DNA of 42,844 bases from Oscillospiraceae bacterium. Its GTDB lineage: Bacteria; Bacillota; Clostridia; Oscillospirales; Oscillospiraceae. Numbering within the stretch: the first letter of the stretch is position 1; each line of letters opens with the position of its first letter. Made by a program: the position numbers and the translations under genes. Where the stretch lies: NCBI GenBank assembly GCA_015068425.1, contig SVKK01000016.1, positions 1-42,844 of the forward strand, written 5' to 3'. Positions 23,258 to 31,902 of the stretch are shown in pieces. The notes under the pieces are model-generated. The model had not been told where the DNA came from. It was given only the letters and a program-made list of their open reading frames with translations, and ran no database searches.

Positions 23258-24478
23258 ATGCTTAAATGCGGACTTCTGGGAGAAAAACTGGGACACAGTT
23301 TTTCCCCCAGAATACATAAGGCGCTGGCCGATTATAGCTACGCTCTTTGCGAGGTGGACAGGGGCGCTCTGAAAAGCTTTCTGGAGTTCACAGAGCTTGA
23401 CGGAATGAATGTTACCATACCCTATAAAAAGACGGTTATGGGCTATTGCGCCAGCCTTTCCCCCAGAGCGGAGGCAATAGGCAGCGTGAACACCCTTGTG
23501 CGTATGCCTTACGGTTGGCACGGAGACAATACGGACTATGCGGGCTTTTGCTATATGTGCGACAGCATAGCGCTGGAGGTAAAAGGGAAAAAGGCTGTTA
23601 TTTTCGGCTCTGGAGGCGCAAGCCTCACGGTGCGGAAGGTGCTGGAGGATAAAGGCGCCGCTGAGATAGTTGTGGTTTCACGAAGCGGGGAAAACAATTA
23701 TCAAAATCTCAATCTCCACGCCGATGCTCAGATAGTGGTGAATACTACGCCTCTGGGTATGTATCCCAACACGGGAGTGGCAGCCGCAGGTTTGGAAAAC
23801 TTCCCCTGCTGCGAAGCGGTGCTGGACATAGTATATAATCCCGCCCGCACTGCGCTTTTAATGGATGCGGAGTCAAGGGGGATAAAATGCCGCAACGGAC
23901 TCGGTATGCTTGTTGCGCAGGCTTATGCCGCCGCAGAATTATTCTTGAATAAACGGCTCGATCCCGCTATAATCGAAGACATTGTGGCGGACATAGAGAA
24001 GGAGACAAGGAACATAGTCCTTGTGGGAATGCCCGGCAGCGGAAAAAGCGCCAAGGGCGCCCTTCTTGCGAAAAAGTTGGGACGCAGCTTTGTGGATACG
24101 GATGAATACTTCACCGAATTCCACGGAATCAGCCCTGCCGAAGTAATAAAAACCCGCGGCGAGGCGGAGATGCGGGCTATGGAAACCGAAGTTTTGGCGC
24201 AGTTGGGCAAAAAAAGCGGACTTGTGATTTCCACCGGCGGCGGCTGCGTGACAAGAGAGGAAAACTATCCTCTTCTCCACCAAAATTCCGTCATAGTATG
24301 GGTGAAACGTCCCTTGGCGGAGCTGCCCACCGAGGGCAGACCCCTCTCCCAAAGCTGCGGAGTTATGGAGCTATACCAACGTAGAGCGGGACTTTATAAG
24401 CGTTTTGCAGATGTGGAAATTGATGTCTGCGAAACTGTGGAGCAGGCTGTGGATGCCATTATGGAGGCGATAAAATGA
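23258..24478 (+). CDS. fused shikimate dehydrogenase-shikimate kinase (AroE-AroK)
   Basis: A 406-residue fusion. Residues about 1-245 are shikimate dehydrogenase: LGHSFSPRIHKA, catalytic-Lys motif NVTIPYKK (about 51), DNTDYAGF (about 89) and the NADP site FGSGGASLTV. Residues about 247-406 are shikimate kinase: P-loop GMPGSGKSAKG, substrate Asp in DTDEYF, STGGGCV and the lid Arg in TEGRPLSQ. One chain thus carries the NADPH reduction of 3-dehydroshikimate and the ATP-dependent phosphorylation of shikimate, consecutive steps. It starts immediately after the pheA stop and overlaps aroQ by ATGA. Each half is full length, so this is a genuine fusion and not a readthrough artefact. Confidence 0.95.
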   Translation: MLKCGLLGEKLGHSFSPRIHKALADYSYALCEVDRGALKSFLEFTELDGMNVTIPYKKTVMGYCASLSPRAEAIGSVNTLVRMPYGWHGDNTDYAGFCYMCDSIALEVKGKKAVIFGSGGASLTVRKVLEDKGAAEIVVVSRSGENNYQNLNLHADAQIVVNTTPLGMYPNTGVAAAGLENFPCCEAVLDIVYNPARTALLMDAESRGIKCRNGLGMLVAQAYAAAELFLNKRLDPAIIEDIVADIEKETRNIVLVGMPGSGKSAKGALLAKKLGRSFVDTDEYFTEFHGISPAEVIKTRGEAEMRAMETEVLAQLGKKSGLVISTGGGCVTREENYPLLHQNSVIVWVKRPLAELPTEGRPLSQSCGVMELYQRRAGLYKRFADVEIDVCETVEQAVDAIMEAIK

Positions 24479-24906
24479 AGATACTGGTTATCAACGGACC
24501 CAATCTTAATATGCTTGGCATCCGTGAGCCTGAGCTTTACGGAAAAAGCGACTATGCCGCTCTCGTGGCCTTCGCGGAAAATGCCTGCCGGGATGCGGGC
24601 TTTGAATGCGAGGTATATCAGAGTAATCATGAAGGAGCGATTGTGGATAAAATCCAGAGCGCCTATAAAAAGGTGGACGGCATAATAATAAATCCCGCCG
24701 CCTATACTCATACCTCCGTGGCCATACTGGACGCGCTGAAAGCGGTGGCAATTCCCGCTGTGGAGGTGCATCTCACCGATGTGAACACCCGGGAGGACTT
24801 TAGAAAAATTTCCTATGCAGGTATGGCCTGTCTTAAAACCTATGCCGGTCACGGCTTTGAAGGCTACCGAATGGCAGCCGAATATTTGAAAAACTACCTG
24901 AAATGA
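24475..24906 (+). CDS. aroQ: type II 3-dehydroquinate dehydratase
   Basis: A 143-residue enzyme of standard type II length (dodecameric family) removing water from 3-dehydroquinate. Signatures: INGPNLNMLGIREPELYG (residues 6-23, including the catalytic Arg and Tyr), SNHEGAIVDKI (about 50-60), INPAAYTHTSVAILDAL (about 71-87) and VEVHLTDVNTREDFRKIS (about 95-112, catalytic His). It overlaps the upstream fusion gene by ATGA and is followed after one base by the aminotransferase gene. Confidence 0.97.
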   Translation: MKILVINGPNLNMLGIREPELYGKSDYAALVAFAENACRDAGFECEVYQSNHEGAIVDKIQSAYKKVDGIIINPAAYTHTSVAILDALKAVAIPAVEVHLTDVNTREDFRKISYAGMACLKTYAGHGFEGYRMAAEYLKNYLK

Positions 24907-24907
24907 G

Positions 24908-26101
24908 ATGAAAAATATGTTTCCTGAGAAAACAATGAAATGGGGCAAAAGCCGCAACTGCATACGCGAGCTTTTTGAATATGGCACGGTACGCAAGGCG
25001 CAGATAGGCGTGGAGAACGTCTATGACTTCTCTCTGGGTAATCCCAGCATTCCAACCCCCGAGTGCATTAAGGAGTCTATGATTCGCATCCTTACGGAGC
25101 AAAATCCCCTTGCTATCCACGGCTATACCTCCGCCCCCGGACGCCAGAGCCTGCGCAAGGCCATTGCCGATGATCTCAACGAGAAATACGGCACTGCTAT
25201 GGAAGCCGGTGATATTTTCGTAACCTGCGGCGCTGCCGCGGGTCTTGCCGCCTTCCTGCGCGGTGTGCTTATGCCCGGCGACGAGGTTATAACCTTCGCC
25301 CCCTTCTTCCCGGAATACACTGTCTTCACTGAGGCTTCCGGTGGAGTGCTGGTTGCCGTGCCTCCCAAAGAGCCGGACTTCCAGATTGATTTTGCCGCTT
25401 TTGAGGCCGCCATCAGCGAAAAAACCCGCTGCGTCATCGTCAATTCTCCCAATAACCCCTCCGGCGTTGTCCTCTCCAGTGAGAGCATCCGTGGTCTTGC
25501 CGAGATTATGAATGCGGCTCAGGAAAAATACGGCCATCCCATTTATCTTCTCAGCGATGAGCCCTACCGCGAGTTGGTTTATGACGGCATAGAGGTTCCC
25601 TGCATGATGAACTTCTATGATAACACCGTTATCTGCTATTCCTTCTCTAAGGCTCTCTCCATCCCCGGCGAGCGTATCGGCTATCTTGCTGTCAGCAATA
25701 AAATGGCTGAGCGCAGCGAGGTTAACTTTGCCATCGCCGGCGCTTCCCGTGCTCTGGGTCATATCAATGCCCCCAGCCTTATGCAGCAGGTCATTGAGGA
25801 ATGCCTTGATGCCACCGCGGATATCAGCAAGTACAAGGAAAACCGTGATATCCTCTATAACGGACTTACGGAGCTTGGCTATAGCTGCGTTAAGCCCGAC
25901 GGTGCCTTCTATCTCTTCGTCAAGGCGCTGGAGAGCGACTCCAAGGCTTTCAGCGAGAGAGGCAAGGCTCACGAGCTGCTGCTCTGCCCTGCCGACGACT
26001 TCGGCTGCCCCGGCTATATCCGCATAAGCTACTGCGTGGATAAGGATATGATAATCCGCTCCATGCCTGCCTTTAAGGCTCTTATAGAGGAATATAAGTG
26101 A
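24908..26101 (+). CDS. class I/II PLP aminotransferase, probably aromatic
   Basis: A 397-residue fold-type I aminotransferase. It has the PLP-lysine motif SFSKALSIPGERIGYL, NSPNNPSG, the cofactor Asp/Tyr in LSDEPYREL, and the carboxylate-binding Arg in YIRISYC. Standing last in an operon that yields phenylpyruvate and 4-hydroxyphenylpyruvate, it most likely transaminates these to Phe and Tyr. The family as such includes aspartate/alanine enzymes, so substrate choice is inferred from context. A nearby second ATG (24917) would also fit. An intrinsic terminator follows the stop directly, ending the nine-gene operon. Confidence 0.9.
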   Translation: MKNMFPEKTMKWGKSRNCIRELFEYGTVRKAQIGVENVYDFSLGNPSIPTPECIKESMIRILTEQNPLAIHGYTSAPGRQSLRKAIADDLNEKYGTAMEAGDIFVTCGAAAGLAAFLRGVLMPGDEVITFAPFFPEYTVFTEASGGVLVAVPPKEPDFQIDFAAFEAAISEKTRCVIVNSPNNPSGVVLSSESIRGLAEIMNAAQEKYGHPIYLLSDEPYRELVYDGIEVPCMMNFYDNTVICYSFSKALSIPGERIGYLAVSNKMAERSEVNFAIAGASRALGHINAPSLMQQVIEECLDATADISKYKENRDILYNGLTELGYSCVKPDGAFYLFVKALESDSKAFSERGKAHELLLCPADDFGCPGYIRISYCVDKDMIIRSMPAFKALIEEYK

Positions 26102-26137
26102 AAAAAACGGCTCGACAAATGTCGAGCCGTTTTTTCA
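26101..26137 (+). terminator. intrinsic terminator of the aro operon
   Basis: AAACGGCTCGAC pairs perfectly with GTCGAGCCGTTT around AAAT, flanked by A- and T-runs. Confidence 0.95.
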
Positions 26138-26198
26138 TTTTCCTTTGATATAAATCTCTTTAAGGACTGGATATAGATACTAATTTGTAATTTTTTGG

Positions 26199-26227
26199 TT
26201 GCTTAAAGAGGTCTGACGATGTAAAAT
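26199..26227 (+). promoter_or_regulatory. candidate promoter of the surface-protein pair
   Basis: TTGCTT (26199-26204), 17 bases, TAAAAT (26222-26227), about 60 bases before the start codon. The -35 has two mismatches. Confidence 0.45.
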
Positions 26228-26288
26228 ATAGTCTGGAGTTTTATAGGAACATATTTTTGAGTATTAAAACGGAAGGGAGGCTTATGAA

Positions 26289-29200
26289 ATGGAAGGTATT
26301 CGGAGAATTATCTGCGCTTTGCTGGCGCTGGTGTTCATCTTCGGTCTGGTGCCGATGGACGCAAGTGTTGCGGCAGCGGAAGCGGGACAGCTTGGAGAAG
26401 CGCTGATCAAAGGAAACCGGGATTTCAAATGGCCAGTACCTGATTACCACAATATATCCGCCTGCTTTTTTGATGGCAGAGGTCATTACTCCATTGACAT
26501 AGGCACGATGACAAGCAATGCGGATATTGTAGCCTCCTATGACGGCGAAGTTGTTGAGATCACCAGAAACGGCGTGGATGATTACGGCTACGGAAACGCA
26601 GTTATGCTCAGGCATACATATCCCGCATCCTCAGGAACAGTAACTTTATATAGCCGATATGCCCATATGTCCGAAATATCGGAAAGCCTCAGCGTGGGCA
26701 GTGCGGTTGTCGGCGGTGAAACCGTGCTTGGAAAAACCGGCGGAAGCGGTTATGGCTCCGCCAATTACTACAGTTTTCATCTGGACTTTCAGATTCTCAC
26801 CAGTGATGATTGGCTCAACCGCCAGACCTGTTCCATAGATCCCTTTGCCAATAATCTTCTTGAGCTTCCCGCCGACCTCTATCTGGGAAGAACATCGGAT
26901 TGCTGCCAGAGCTATATTGATGCAATCAAGGCTCTTTATGCGCAAGGGGAGCATAAGCACTCCTATGAAGCCACCGTCACTCCTCCAACCTGCACCGAAG
27001 ACGGATATACCACTTATGCCTGCGCCTGCGGAGATTCATATACCGACGATGAGGTCACCGCGCCCGGTCATAGCTGGAAGGAAGGCGTATGCGGAGCGGA
27101 CAAAAGCTGCAGTGTCTGCGGTGCTACCGAGGGGACTATTGAGCATAAGGAACAAAATGGAGTTTGCAGCGTCTGCGGCGCGATTTCCGTAAGCGAAACA
27201 AATTTCCCCGATGATATTTTCAGAAAATACATCAGCGAAGAAATCAGCGGCGCTTCCGATGGCTGGCTGACAGAGGATGAGCTTAATGCCGTTACGGAGA
27301 TTTTTGTGCACAGTGGCGCCGGCGTTGAAAGTCTCCAGGGAGTTGAATTTTTCACTTCCCTTGAATATCTGCGCTGCAACAACAAGCTGACTGCGTTGGA
27401 TGTAAGCAAAAACACAAAGCTCGAGTATCTAAACTGCTCTCACAATAAACTTACAAGCCTTGATTTGAGCAAAAATCCCGCTCTCAAGGAGCTGGATTGC
27501 CGTGGGAATGACCTGACTGCGCTTGACCTTGGCAATAATGCTGCACTTGAAACACTCCAATGCAGCGAAAATGAATTTTCCAAACTTGATTTGAGCGGAA
27601 ATCCCGCTCTCAAAGATGTCATCTGCTGCTCTACAGCCTTGACGGAACTGATTTTCGGAGACAACACGAAGCTTGAAAAGTTAGATGTTTCCAAAAGCAG
27701 TCTTACGGAACTGGATGTAAGCAAATGCACTGCCCTCAAGACACTTTATTGCAATGAAAATGCATTGACTGCGCTGAATGCGAGCGGCTGCACTAAGCTC
27801 GAGTATCTTGATTGCAGCAGCAACGCCCTGACGGAGCTTGATGTGAGCCGCAACACGGCACTCAAACATTTGTTCTGCAACAGCAATGAACTGGAAACGC
27901 TGGATGTCAGAAATAACACCAATCTGGTCTATTTCTACTGCGATGAAAATGAGCTGACAGAGCTGTATGTTAATGGCTGCGCCAAGCTCTGGTATTTCGG
28001 CTGCGGCAATAATAAACTGACAAGTCTTGATCTGAGCGGCTGCACCGGTCTTATAAGTGTGGTATGCAGCGGCAACGCCCTGACAGAACTGGATGTGAGC
28101 GCCTGCCGCGATCTGTGGAGTTTGGGCTGCAGCTCAAATCAGCTGGCAAGTCTGAACATAAGCGGATGCAAAGGCTTATATACGCTTAATTGCAGCAATA
28201 ACGCTTTGACAAGTCTTGACCTCAGCGCCAACACTATTCTGAGTGAGCTTAACTGCAGCTATAATGAGCTGACAAGTCTTGATGTGAGTAAAAATACTAT
28301 ACTGGGCACTCTGAACTGCAGTTATAATTACCTTACACACCTTGATTTGAGCAAAGTGCTGGACCTTCATTATCTCATCACGGAATACAATATCCGCGCT
28401 GTCACCGCCGAGCAGAACAAATTTGACCTGAGCGCACTGTCGGGAGTTGATGTTTCCAAGGTGGTGGAAGTTGTGGGCGGAACGCTGGACGGCAGCATCA
28501 TTACCGCCGAAGATGCGGCTGTCGGATATTACTATGACTGCGGGAATGATATGACTGCGCTCTTTGTGCTTGCGATAGAAAACTTCTGCGATCATCAGTG
28601 GAGCGAGGCAAGCTGCACCGAAGGAAAAACCTGCTCTGTCTGCGGCGCAGAAGGGGGCGAGGCTCTCGGCCACGACTTCGGCGAATGGGAAGAAGTGGAT
28701 GAAGAAACCATACGCAGAAAATGTTCCCGATGTGATTATGAAGAGCTTCGGGGCGTAGGAATGAGCATTTCACTTAGCCGTGAGGAGCTGGGGGGAGCGG
28801 CGGTTGTATGGATAGACGGCGCTGAATATCCCGTTGAATACAAGGAGGATACGGGAACGGTTTATCTTCCCGAAAATGCCTCCGTAATGACCGCGCATAC
28901 TTTCCATGTTGGCGACGCAAACGATGTGCATACCCAGTATCCCAATTCCATGAAGGTCTGGATGCTTGAATATGACGGCAGCGCGTATTCCGCCGAATAT
29001 ATCGAGGAATTTGATAATCTCCTTCAGTATTCCGGCAGCTCAATAAGAATTGTGGGCAACAAGGGAATACGTATGATAACATCCCTTGATAAGACGGTAA
29101 AGCAGGCTATGACAGGAAACGGCCTTGCAGGATATACCCTTTTGGAATATGGCACCCTTCTGGCACAGACAAGCAAGATGGGAGACGGTCCACTGATTCT

Positions 29201-29537
29201 TGGGCAGAGCTATTCCCGCTCCAACTATGCCTACAAAAAGGGTGTGGCCGACCCCGTGTTTAAGGATACTGGAAAGCTTGTGCAGTATACAAATGTTCTT
29301 GTCGGCTTCAACAACGACCAATGCAAGGAAGATATTGCAATGCGCCCCTATATAAAAGTTGCGGACGCAGAGGGCAACACCTTCACAATTTATGGCGGTA
29401 TTCTCTACCGCAGCATCGGATACATCGCATGGCAGAACAGAAATGCGTTTCAGCCAAAAACGGCGGCTTATAACTATGTTTGGGAAATAATCCATCATGT
29501 TTATGGCAATCAGTTTGACAGCGATTACAAGGGATAA
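26289..29537 (+). CDS. secreted M23-like peptidase/leucine-rich-repeat surface protein
   Basis: 1082 residues. A signal peptide (about 1-30, cleavage near VAAAEAG) implies export. Residues about 45-175 resemble an M23/LytM domain: H66YSID70, YAHM (His126) and FHLDF (His164, Asp166). The canonical final HxH reads HxD, so a zinc ligand is changed. Residues about 225-305 contain paired-Cys segments (CSVCGA, CACGDS). About 355-697 hold some 16 leucine-rich repeats of 21 residues, consensus LTxLDVSxNTxLxxLxCxxN with a conserved Cys. Another Cys pair segment and a ~240-residue C-terminal module of unknown function (GNKGIRMITSL, GYTLLEYGTLLA) follow. No LPXTG or S-layer anchor is visible. Likely roles are wall binding or adhesion; activity is unproven. 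Confidence 0.8.
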   Translation: MEGIRRIICALLALVFIFGLVPMDASVAAAEAGQLGEALIKGNRDFKWPVPDYHNISACFFDGRGHYSIDIGTMTSNADIVASYDGEVVEITRNGVDDYGYGNAVMLRHTYPASSGTVTLYSRYAHMSEISESLSVGSAVVGGETVLGKTGGSGYGSANYYSFHLDFQILTSDDWLNRQTCSIDPFANNLLELPADLYLGRTSDCCQSYIDAIKALYAQGEHKHSYEATVTPPTCTEDGYTTYACACGDSYTDDEVTAPGHSWKEGVCGADKSCSVCGATEGTIEHKEQNGVCSVCGAISVSETNFPDDIFRKYISEEISGASDGWLTEDELNAVTEIFVHSGAGVESLQGVEFFTSLEYLRCNNKLTALDVSKNTKLEYLNCSHNKLTSLDLSKNPALKELDCRGNDLTALDLGNNAALETLQCSENEFSKLDLSGNPALKDVICCSTALTELIFGDNTKLEKLDVSKSSLTELDVSKCTALKTLYCNENALTALNASGCTKLEYLDCSSNALTELDVSRNTALKHLFCNSNELETLDVRNNTNLVYFYCDENELTELYVNGCAKLWYFGCGNNKLTSLDLSGCTGLISVVCSGNALTELDVSACRDLWSLGCSSNQLASLNISGCKGLYTLNCSNNALTSLDLSANTILSELNCSYNELTSLDVSKNTILGTLNCSYNYLTHLDLSKVLDLHYLITEYNIRAVTAEQNKFDLSALSGVDVSKVVEVVGGTLDGSIITAEDAAVGYYYDCGNDMTALFVLAIENFCDHQWSEASCTEGKTCSVCGAEGGEALGHDFGEWEEVDEETIRRKCSRCDYEELRGVGMSISLSREELGGAAVVWIDGAEYPVEYKEDTGTVYLPENASVMTAHTFHVGDANDVHTQYPNSMKVWMLEYDGSAYSAEYIEEFDNLLQYSGSSIRIVGNKGIRMITSLDKTVKQAMTGNGLAGYTLLEYGTLLAQTSKMGDGPLILGQSYSRSNYAYKKGVADPVFKDTGKLVQYTNVLVGFNNDQCKEDIAMRPYIKVADAEGNTFTIYGGILYRSIGYIAWQNRNAFQPKTAAYNYVWEIIHHVYGNQFDSDYKG

Positions 29538-29549
29538 GGAGAAAATCAG

Positions 29550-30749
29550 ATGAAGAAAGTATTGATTGTTCTGCTTAGCTTTGTGCTGCTTATCTCTCTC
29601 GGCCTGCGGGTGATACAGCATACGGACATAATGCCTGCGCTTGCTCACGCATTGACAGCTGCTCCGGAGTCGACTCCGACTCCAAGCCCGACCCTCAAAC
29701 CGACTCCCAAGCCTACCCCCACTCCTACCCCCACACCGGAATCCACTCCGGAACCTACTCCCACACCGACCCCGGTTCCCGAGACTGTTGAAGCTGCTGT
29801 TATTGCAGACCGCACCGTTGCGCTTTTCCTTACGGCAAACCGTGGCGACGAGCTTGAAGTTGTGGGTGAGTTTGATGAGAACCACTATGCTGTAAAAATC
29901 GAAGCGGGATATGGTCTTGTTGAGAAGCGGCTTTTGCGAATGGAGGGAGAGAAGGAGTATGCTCCTTGGGATGCCTACTCTGCGAGCAACGGCATCTTCT
30001 GCGCAGGCTATCAGCTTGACCCCACCGGTTCAAAGACTCTCACATTGAACACGGCAATAAAGGTGCTTGACGATCTTGGAGAGTGCTATGTTGTCAGCTA
30101 TGGGGACAGCATCGGTTATATGCAGAAAAGCCATGTGAATAACTACTTCACCGTCTACACTCCTCCCACAGGAGGCGGTGGAGGCGGCAACGGAGGCGGA
30201 GGCGGCGCCGACGGCGGAGACATCACCCTCAGCTACGGCGGCATAAACCTTCTCGGAGTATTTGTTCCCCAGACGGGAGATGTGAGCGGCAAGGCTACCG
30301 TTTTGGCAGACGAAACCGAGATAATGCTGGGCTGGTTTAATCGCGGCGACACACTCTCCGTAGTTGCGGAGGAAGGCTTCGCAGAGGAAAAAGAGGGCTT
30401 CGCCACGGTTTATATTGACGAAATGTATGTCTATGTCCGCGAGAGCTTCCTTATGACGGAGAACACCGAGCCCTACGAAGAGTGGGACGGCTATGCACGC
30501 TATAAGGCAAAACTCTTCGATAACTGCCACCTGGGCGGAAAAGAAATAAGCACCCTTGCTCAAAATGCCAAAATCCATGTGCTTTGGGAATTTGAAACAA
30601 GCTACCTTGTGCAGGTCGGAGACGAACTTGCGTTTATGAGCAAGAATGAAATAAGCCGCACCTTCATCCAGTATTATGGCGGTGGCGGTGGCGGTGGCGG
30701 CGGCGGAGTAACCGGCGGCACTCAGGAATGGACCGACCCCGTTATGTAA
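29550..30749 (+). CDS. exported Pro/Thr-rich protein with duplicated beta module and poly-Gly segments
   Basis: 399 residues. A basic start and hydrophobic segment (about 4-20) indicate a signal or anchor. A Pro/Thr stretch (about 38-75, TPTPTPTPE-like) should span the wall. Two related modules follow, about 76-195 and 225-375. Each has an AxxxxRGDxLxVV...YVxxxFLxxE..YxxWDxYA.. pattern and a second SH3-like strand set ending ...Y...SxN...FxxYx, and each is followed by a Gly-rich run (six and ten or more Gly). The modules resemble bacterial SH3-like wall-binding units but I cannot name a family. The gene starts 12 bases after the LRR protein gene with Shine-Dalgarno AAGGAGA, so the two are probably co-expressed surface proteins. 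Confidence 0.7.
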   Translation: MKKVLIVLLSFVLLISLGLRVIQHTDIMPALAHALTAAPESTPTPSPTLKPTPKPTPTPTPTPESTPEPTPTPTPVPETVEAAVIADRTVALFLTANRGDELEVVGEFDENHYAVKIEAGYGLVEKRLLRMEGEKEYAPWDAYSASNGIFCAGYQLDPTGSKTLTLNTAIKVLDDLGECYVVSYGDSIGYMQKSHVNNYFTVYTPPTGGGGGGNGGGGGADGGDITLSYGGINLLGVFVPQTGDVSGKATVLADETEIMLGWFNRGDTLSVVAEEGFAEEKEGFATVYIDEMYVYVRESFLMTENTEPYEEWDGYARYKAKLFDNCHLGGKEISTLAQNAKIHVLWEFETSYLVQVGDELAFMSKNEISRTFIQYYGGGGGGGGGGVTGGTQEWTDPVM

Positions 30750-30756
30750 TAATTAA

Positions 30757-30796
30757 ATAAAAAAACTGCTCACCGTGAGGTGGGCAGTTTTTTTAT
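30757..30796. terminator. bidirectional intrinsic terminator
   Basis: AAAAACTGCTCACC pairs with GGTGGGCAGTTTTT (one G-U) with A-run and T-run on either side, between convergent genes. It overlaps the last codon region of the abrB-like gene. Confidence 0.9.
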
Positions 30797-31038
30797 ATTT
30801 TCTTGCTTAGATTTTTTGTGCAGCTTTTGCAGATGAGCTTGCCCTTATATTCAATAAGGTTTTTGCTTTCACCGCACATGATGCAGTTGGGCTGATGCTT
30901 TTTGAGGACAATACTGTCGCCTTCCACGAAAATTTCAACAGCGTCCTTTTCGGCTAAAGCGAAGGTTCTTCTGATTTCTATGGGAAGAACAATTCTGCCG
31001 AGTTCATCGAGCTTGCGTATGATACCGGTGGACTTCAT
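30793..31038 (-). CDS. AbrB-family transition-state regulator with C-terminal zinc-ribbon-like tail
   Basis: An 81-residue protein. Residues 1-50 are a SpoVT-AbrB swapped-hairpin DNA-binding domain (MKSTGIIRKLDELGRIVLPIEIRRTF...EKDAVEIFVEGDSIVLKK), close to AbrB/Abh of Bacillus. The remaining 30 residues carry two Cys pairs (CIMC and CKSC, spacing about 18), suggesting a small metal-binding ribbon in place of the usual AbrB C-terminal multimerisation domain. AbrB proteins repress transition-phase genes. It lies just downstream of sigE on the same strand but has its own promoter. I withhold the gene symbol because several AbrB paralogues usually exist. Confidence 0.9.
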   Translation of the reverse strand: MKSTGIIRKLDELGRIVLPIEIRRTFALAEKDAVEIFVEGDSIVLKKHQPNCIMCGESKNLIEYKGKLICKSCTKNLSKKI

Positions 31039-31106
31039 ATTCTTTCACTCCCGAATTGCGCACATTAAGTGGCGCACAAATATATTTAGCTAAATCGGTT
31101 GTTAAG

Positions 31107-31135
31107 ATAATATCAGTTGAAAGATGGAAAGTCAA
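31107..31135 (-). promoter_or_regulatory. promoter of the abrB-like gene
   Basis: Minus-strand TTGACT (31130-31135), 17 bases, TATTAT (31107-31112). Between it and the gene the motif TGTGCGC occurs twice as a direct repeat (about 31057-31080), a possible binding site. Confidence 0.6.
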
Positions 31136-31152
31136 CGAAAAAACAAAGATCA

Positions 31153-31887
31153 TCAGAGCATCCTGCTCATTTCTCTTCTCAAACGGGAAATAATGCGCTT
31201 TTCAAGGCGGGAGATATAGCTTTGGGATATACCCAGCTTATCGGCAACCTCCTTTTGAGTATATTCGTTCTCTCCACGCAGACCGAAACGGAGGGAGATA
31301 ATGCGCCGCTCTCTTTCGTTGAGTCTGTCCACGGCAGCCATAAGAATTTGCTTTTCCGTGTCCTCTTCAATGGGGCGGGAAACCTCGTCGCAGTCTGTGC
31401 CCAAAACATCGCTTAAAAGCAGCTCGTTGCCGTCCCAGTCGGTGTTGAGAGGCTCGTCAAAGCTGAGCTCGCTGCGCATGGTGGAAATTTTTCGCAGATG
31501 CATCAGGATTTCGTTTTCTATGCAGCGGCTTGCATAGGTGGCCAGTTTGATGTTTTTGTCGCTGCGGAAGGAGCTTATGGCCTTGATGAGTCCGATTGTG
31601 CCTATGCTGATAAGGTCTTCAAGTCCAACGCCTGTGTTTTCAAAGCGCCTCGCTATGTATACAACAAGGCGGAGATTGTGCTCTATCAGAAGAGATTTTG
31701 CTTTGTCATCTCCGGAACAAAGCGCGTCGATTGCAGCCTGCTCTTTTTCGGGGGATAAAGGCGGAGGGAGATTATCGCTTCCGCCTATATAATGAAGAGA
31801 ATCCGGAATTATCAGACCGAAATGACATGCCCTCAGGCGAAGCCGCTCCGCAAGTGTCATAATGCGTATGTAGTTTTTGATATTCAT
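31153..31887 (-). CDS. sigE: sporulation sigma factor SigE (mother-cell sigma-E)
   Basis: 244 residues, closely following known sigma-E: a short N-terminal pro-sequence (about 1-31), then [17 protein letters not shown], region 2 [21 protein letters not shown] and [14 protein letters not shown], the [24 protein letters not shown] segment, and region 4.2 helix-turn-helix [25 protein letters not shown]. Sigma-E directs early mother-cell transcription after asymmetric division, and is made as an inactive precursor cleaved by SpoIIGA. The spoIIGA gene lies 15 bases upstream on the same strand, the conserved spoIIG operon. Its presence marks the organism as a spore-former or descendant of one. Confidence 0.97.
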   Translation of the reverse strand: MNIKNYIRIMTLAERLRLRACHFGLIIPDSLHYIGGSDNLPPPLSPEKEQAAIDALCSGDDKAKSLLIEHNLRLVVYIARRFENTGVGLEDLISIGTIGLIKAISSFRSDKNIKLATYASRCIENEILMHLRKISTMRSELSFDEPLNTDWDGNELLLSDVLGTDCDEVSRPIEEDTEKQILMAAVDRLNERERRIISLRFGLRGENEYTQKEVADKLGISQSYISRLEKRIISRLRREMSRML

Positions 31888-31902
31888 ATTTACCTCCGTT
31901 AT

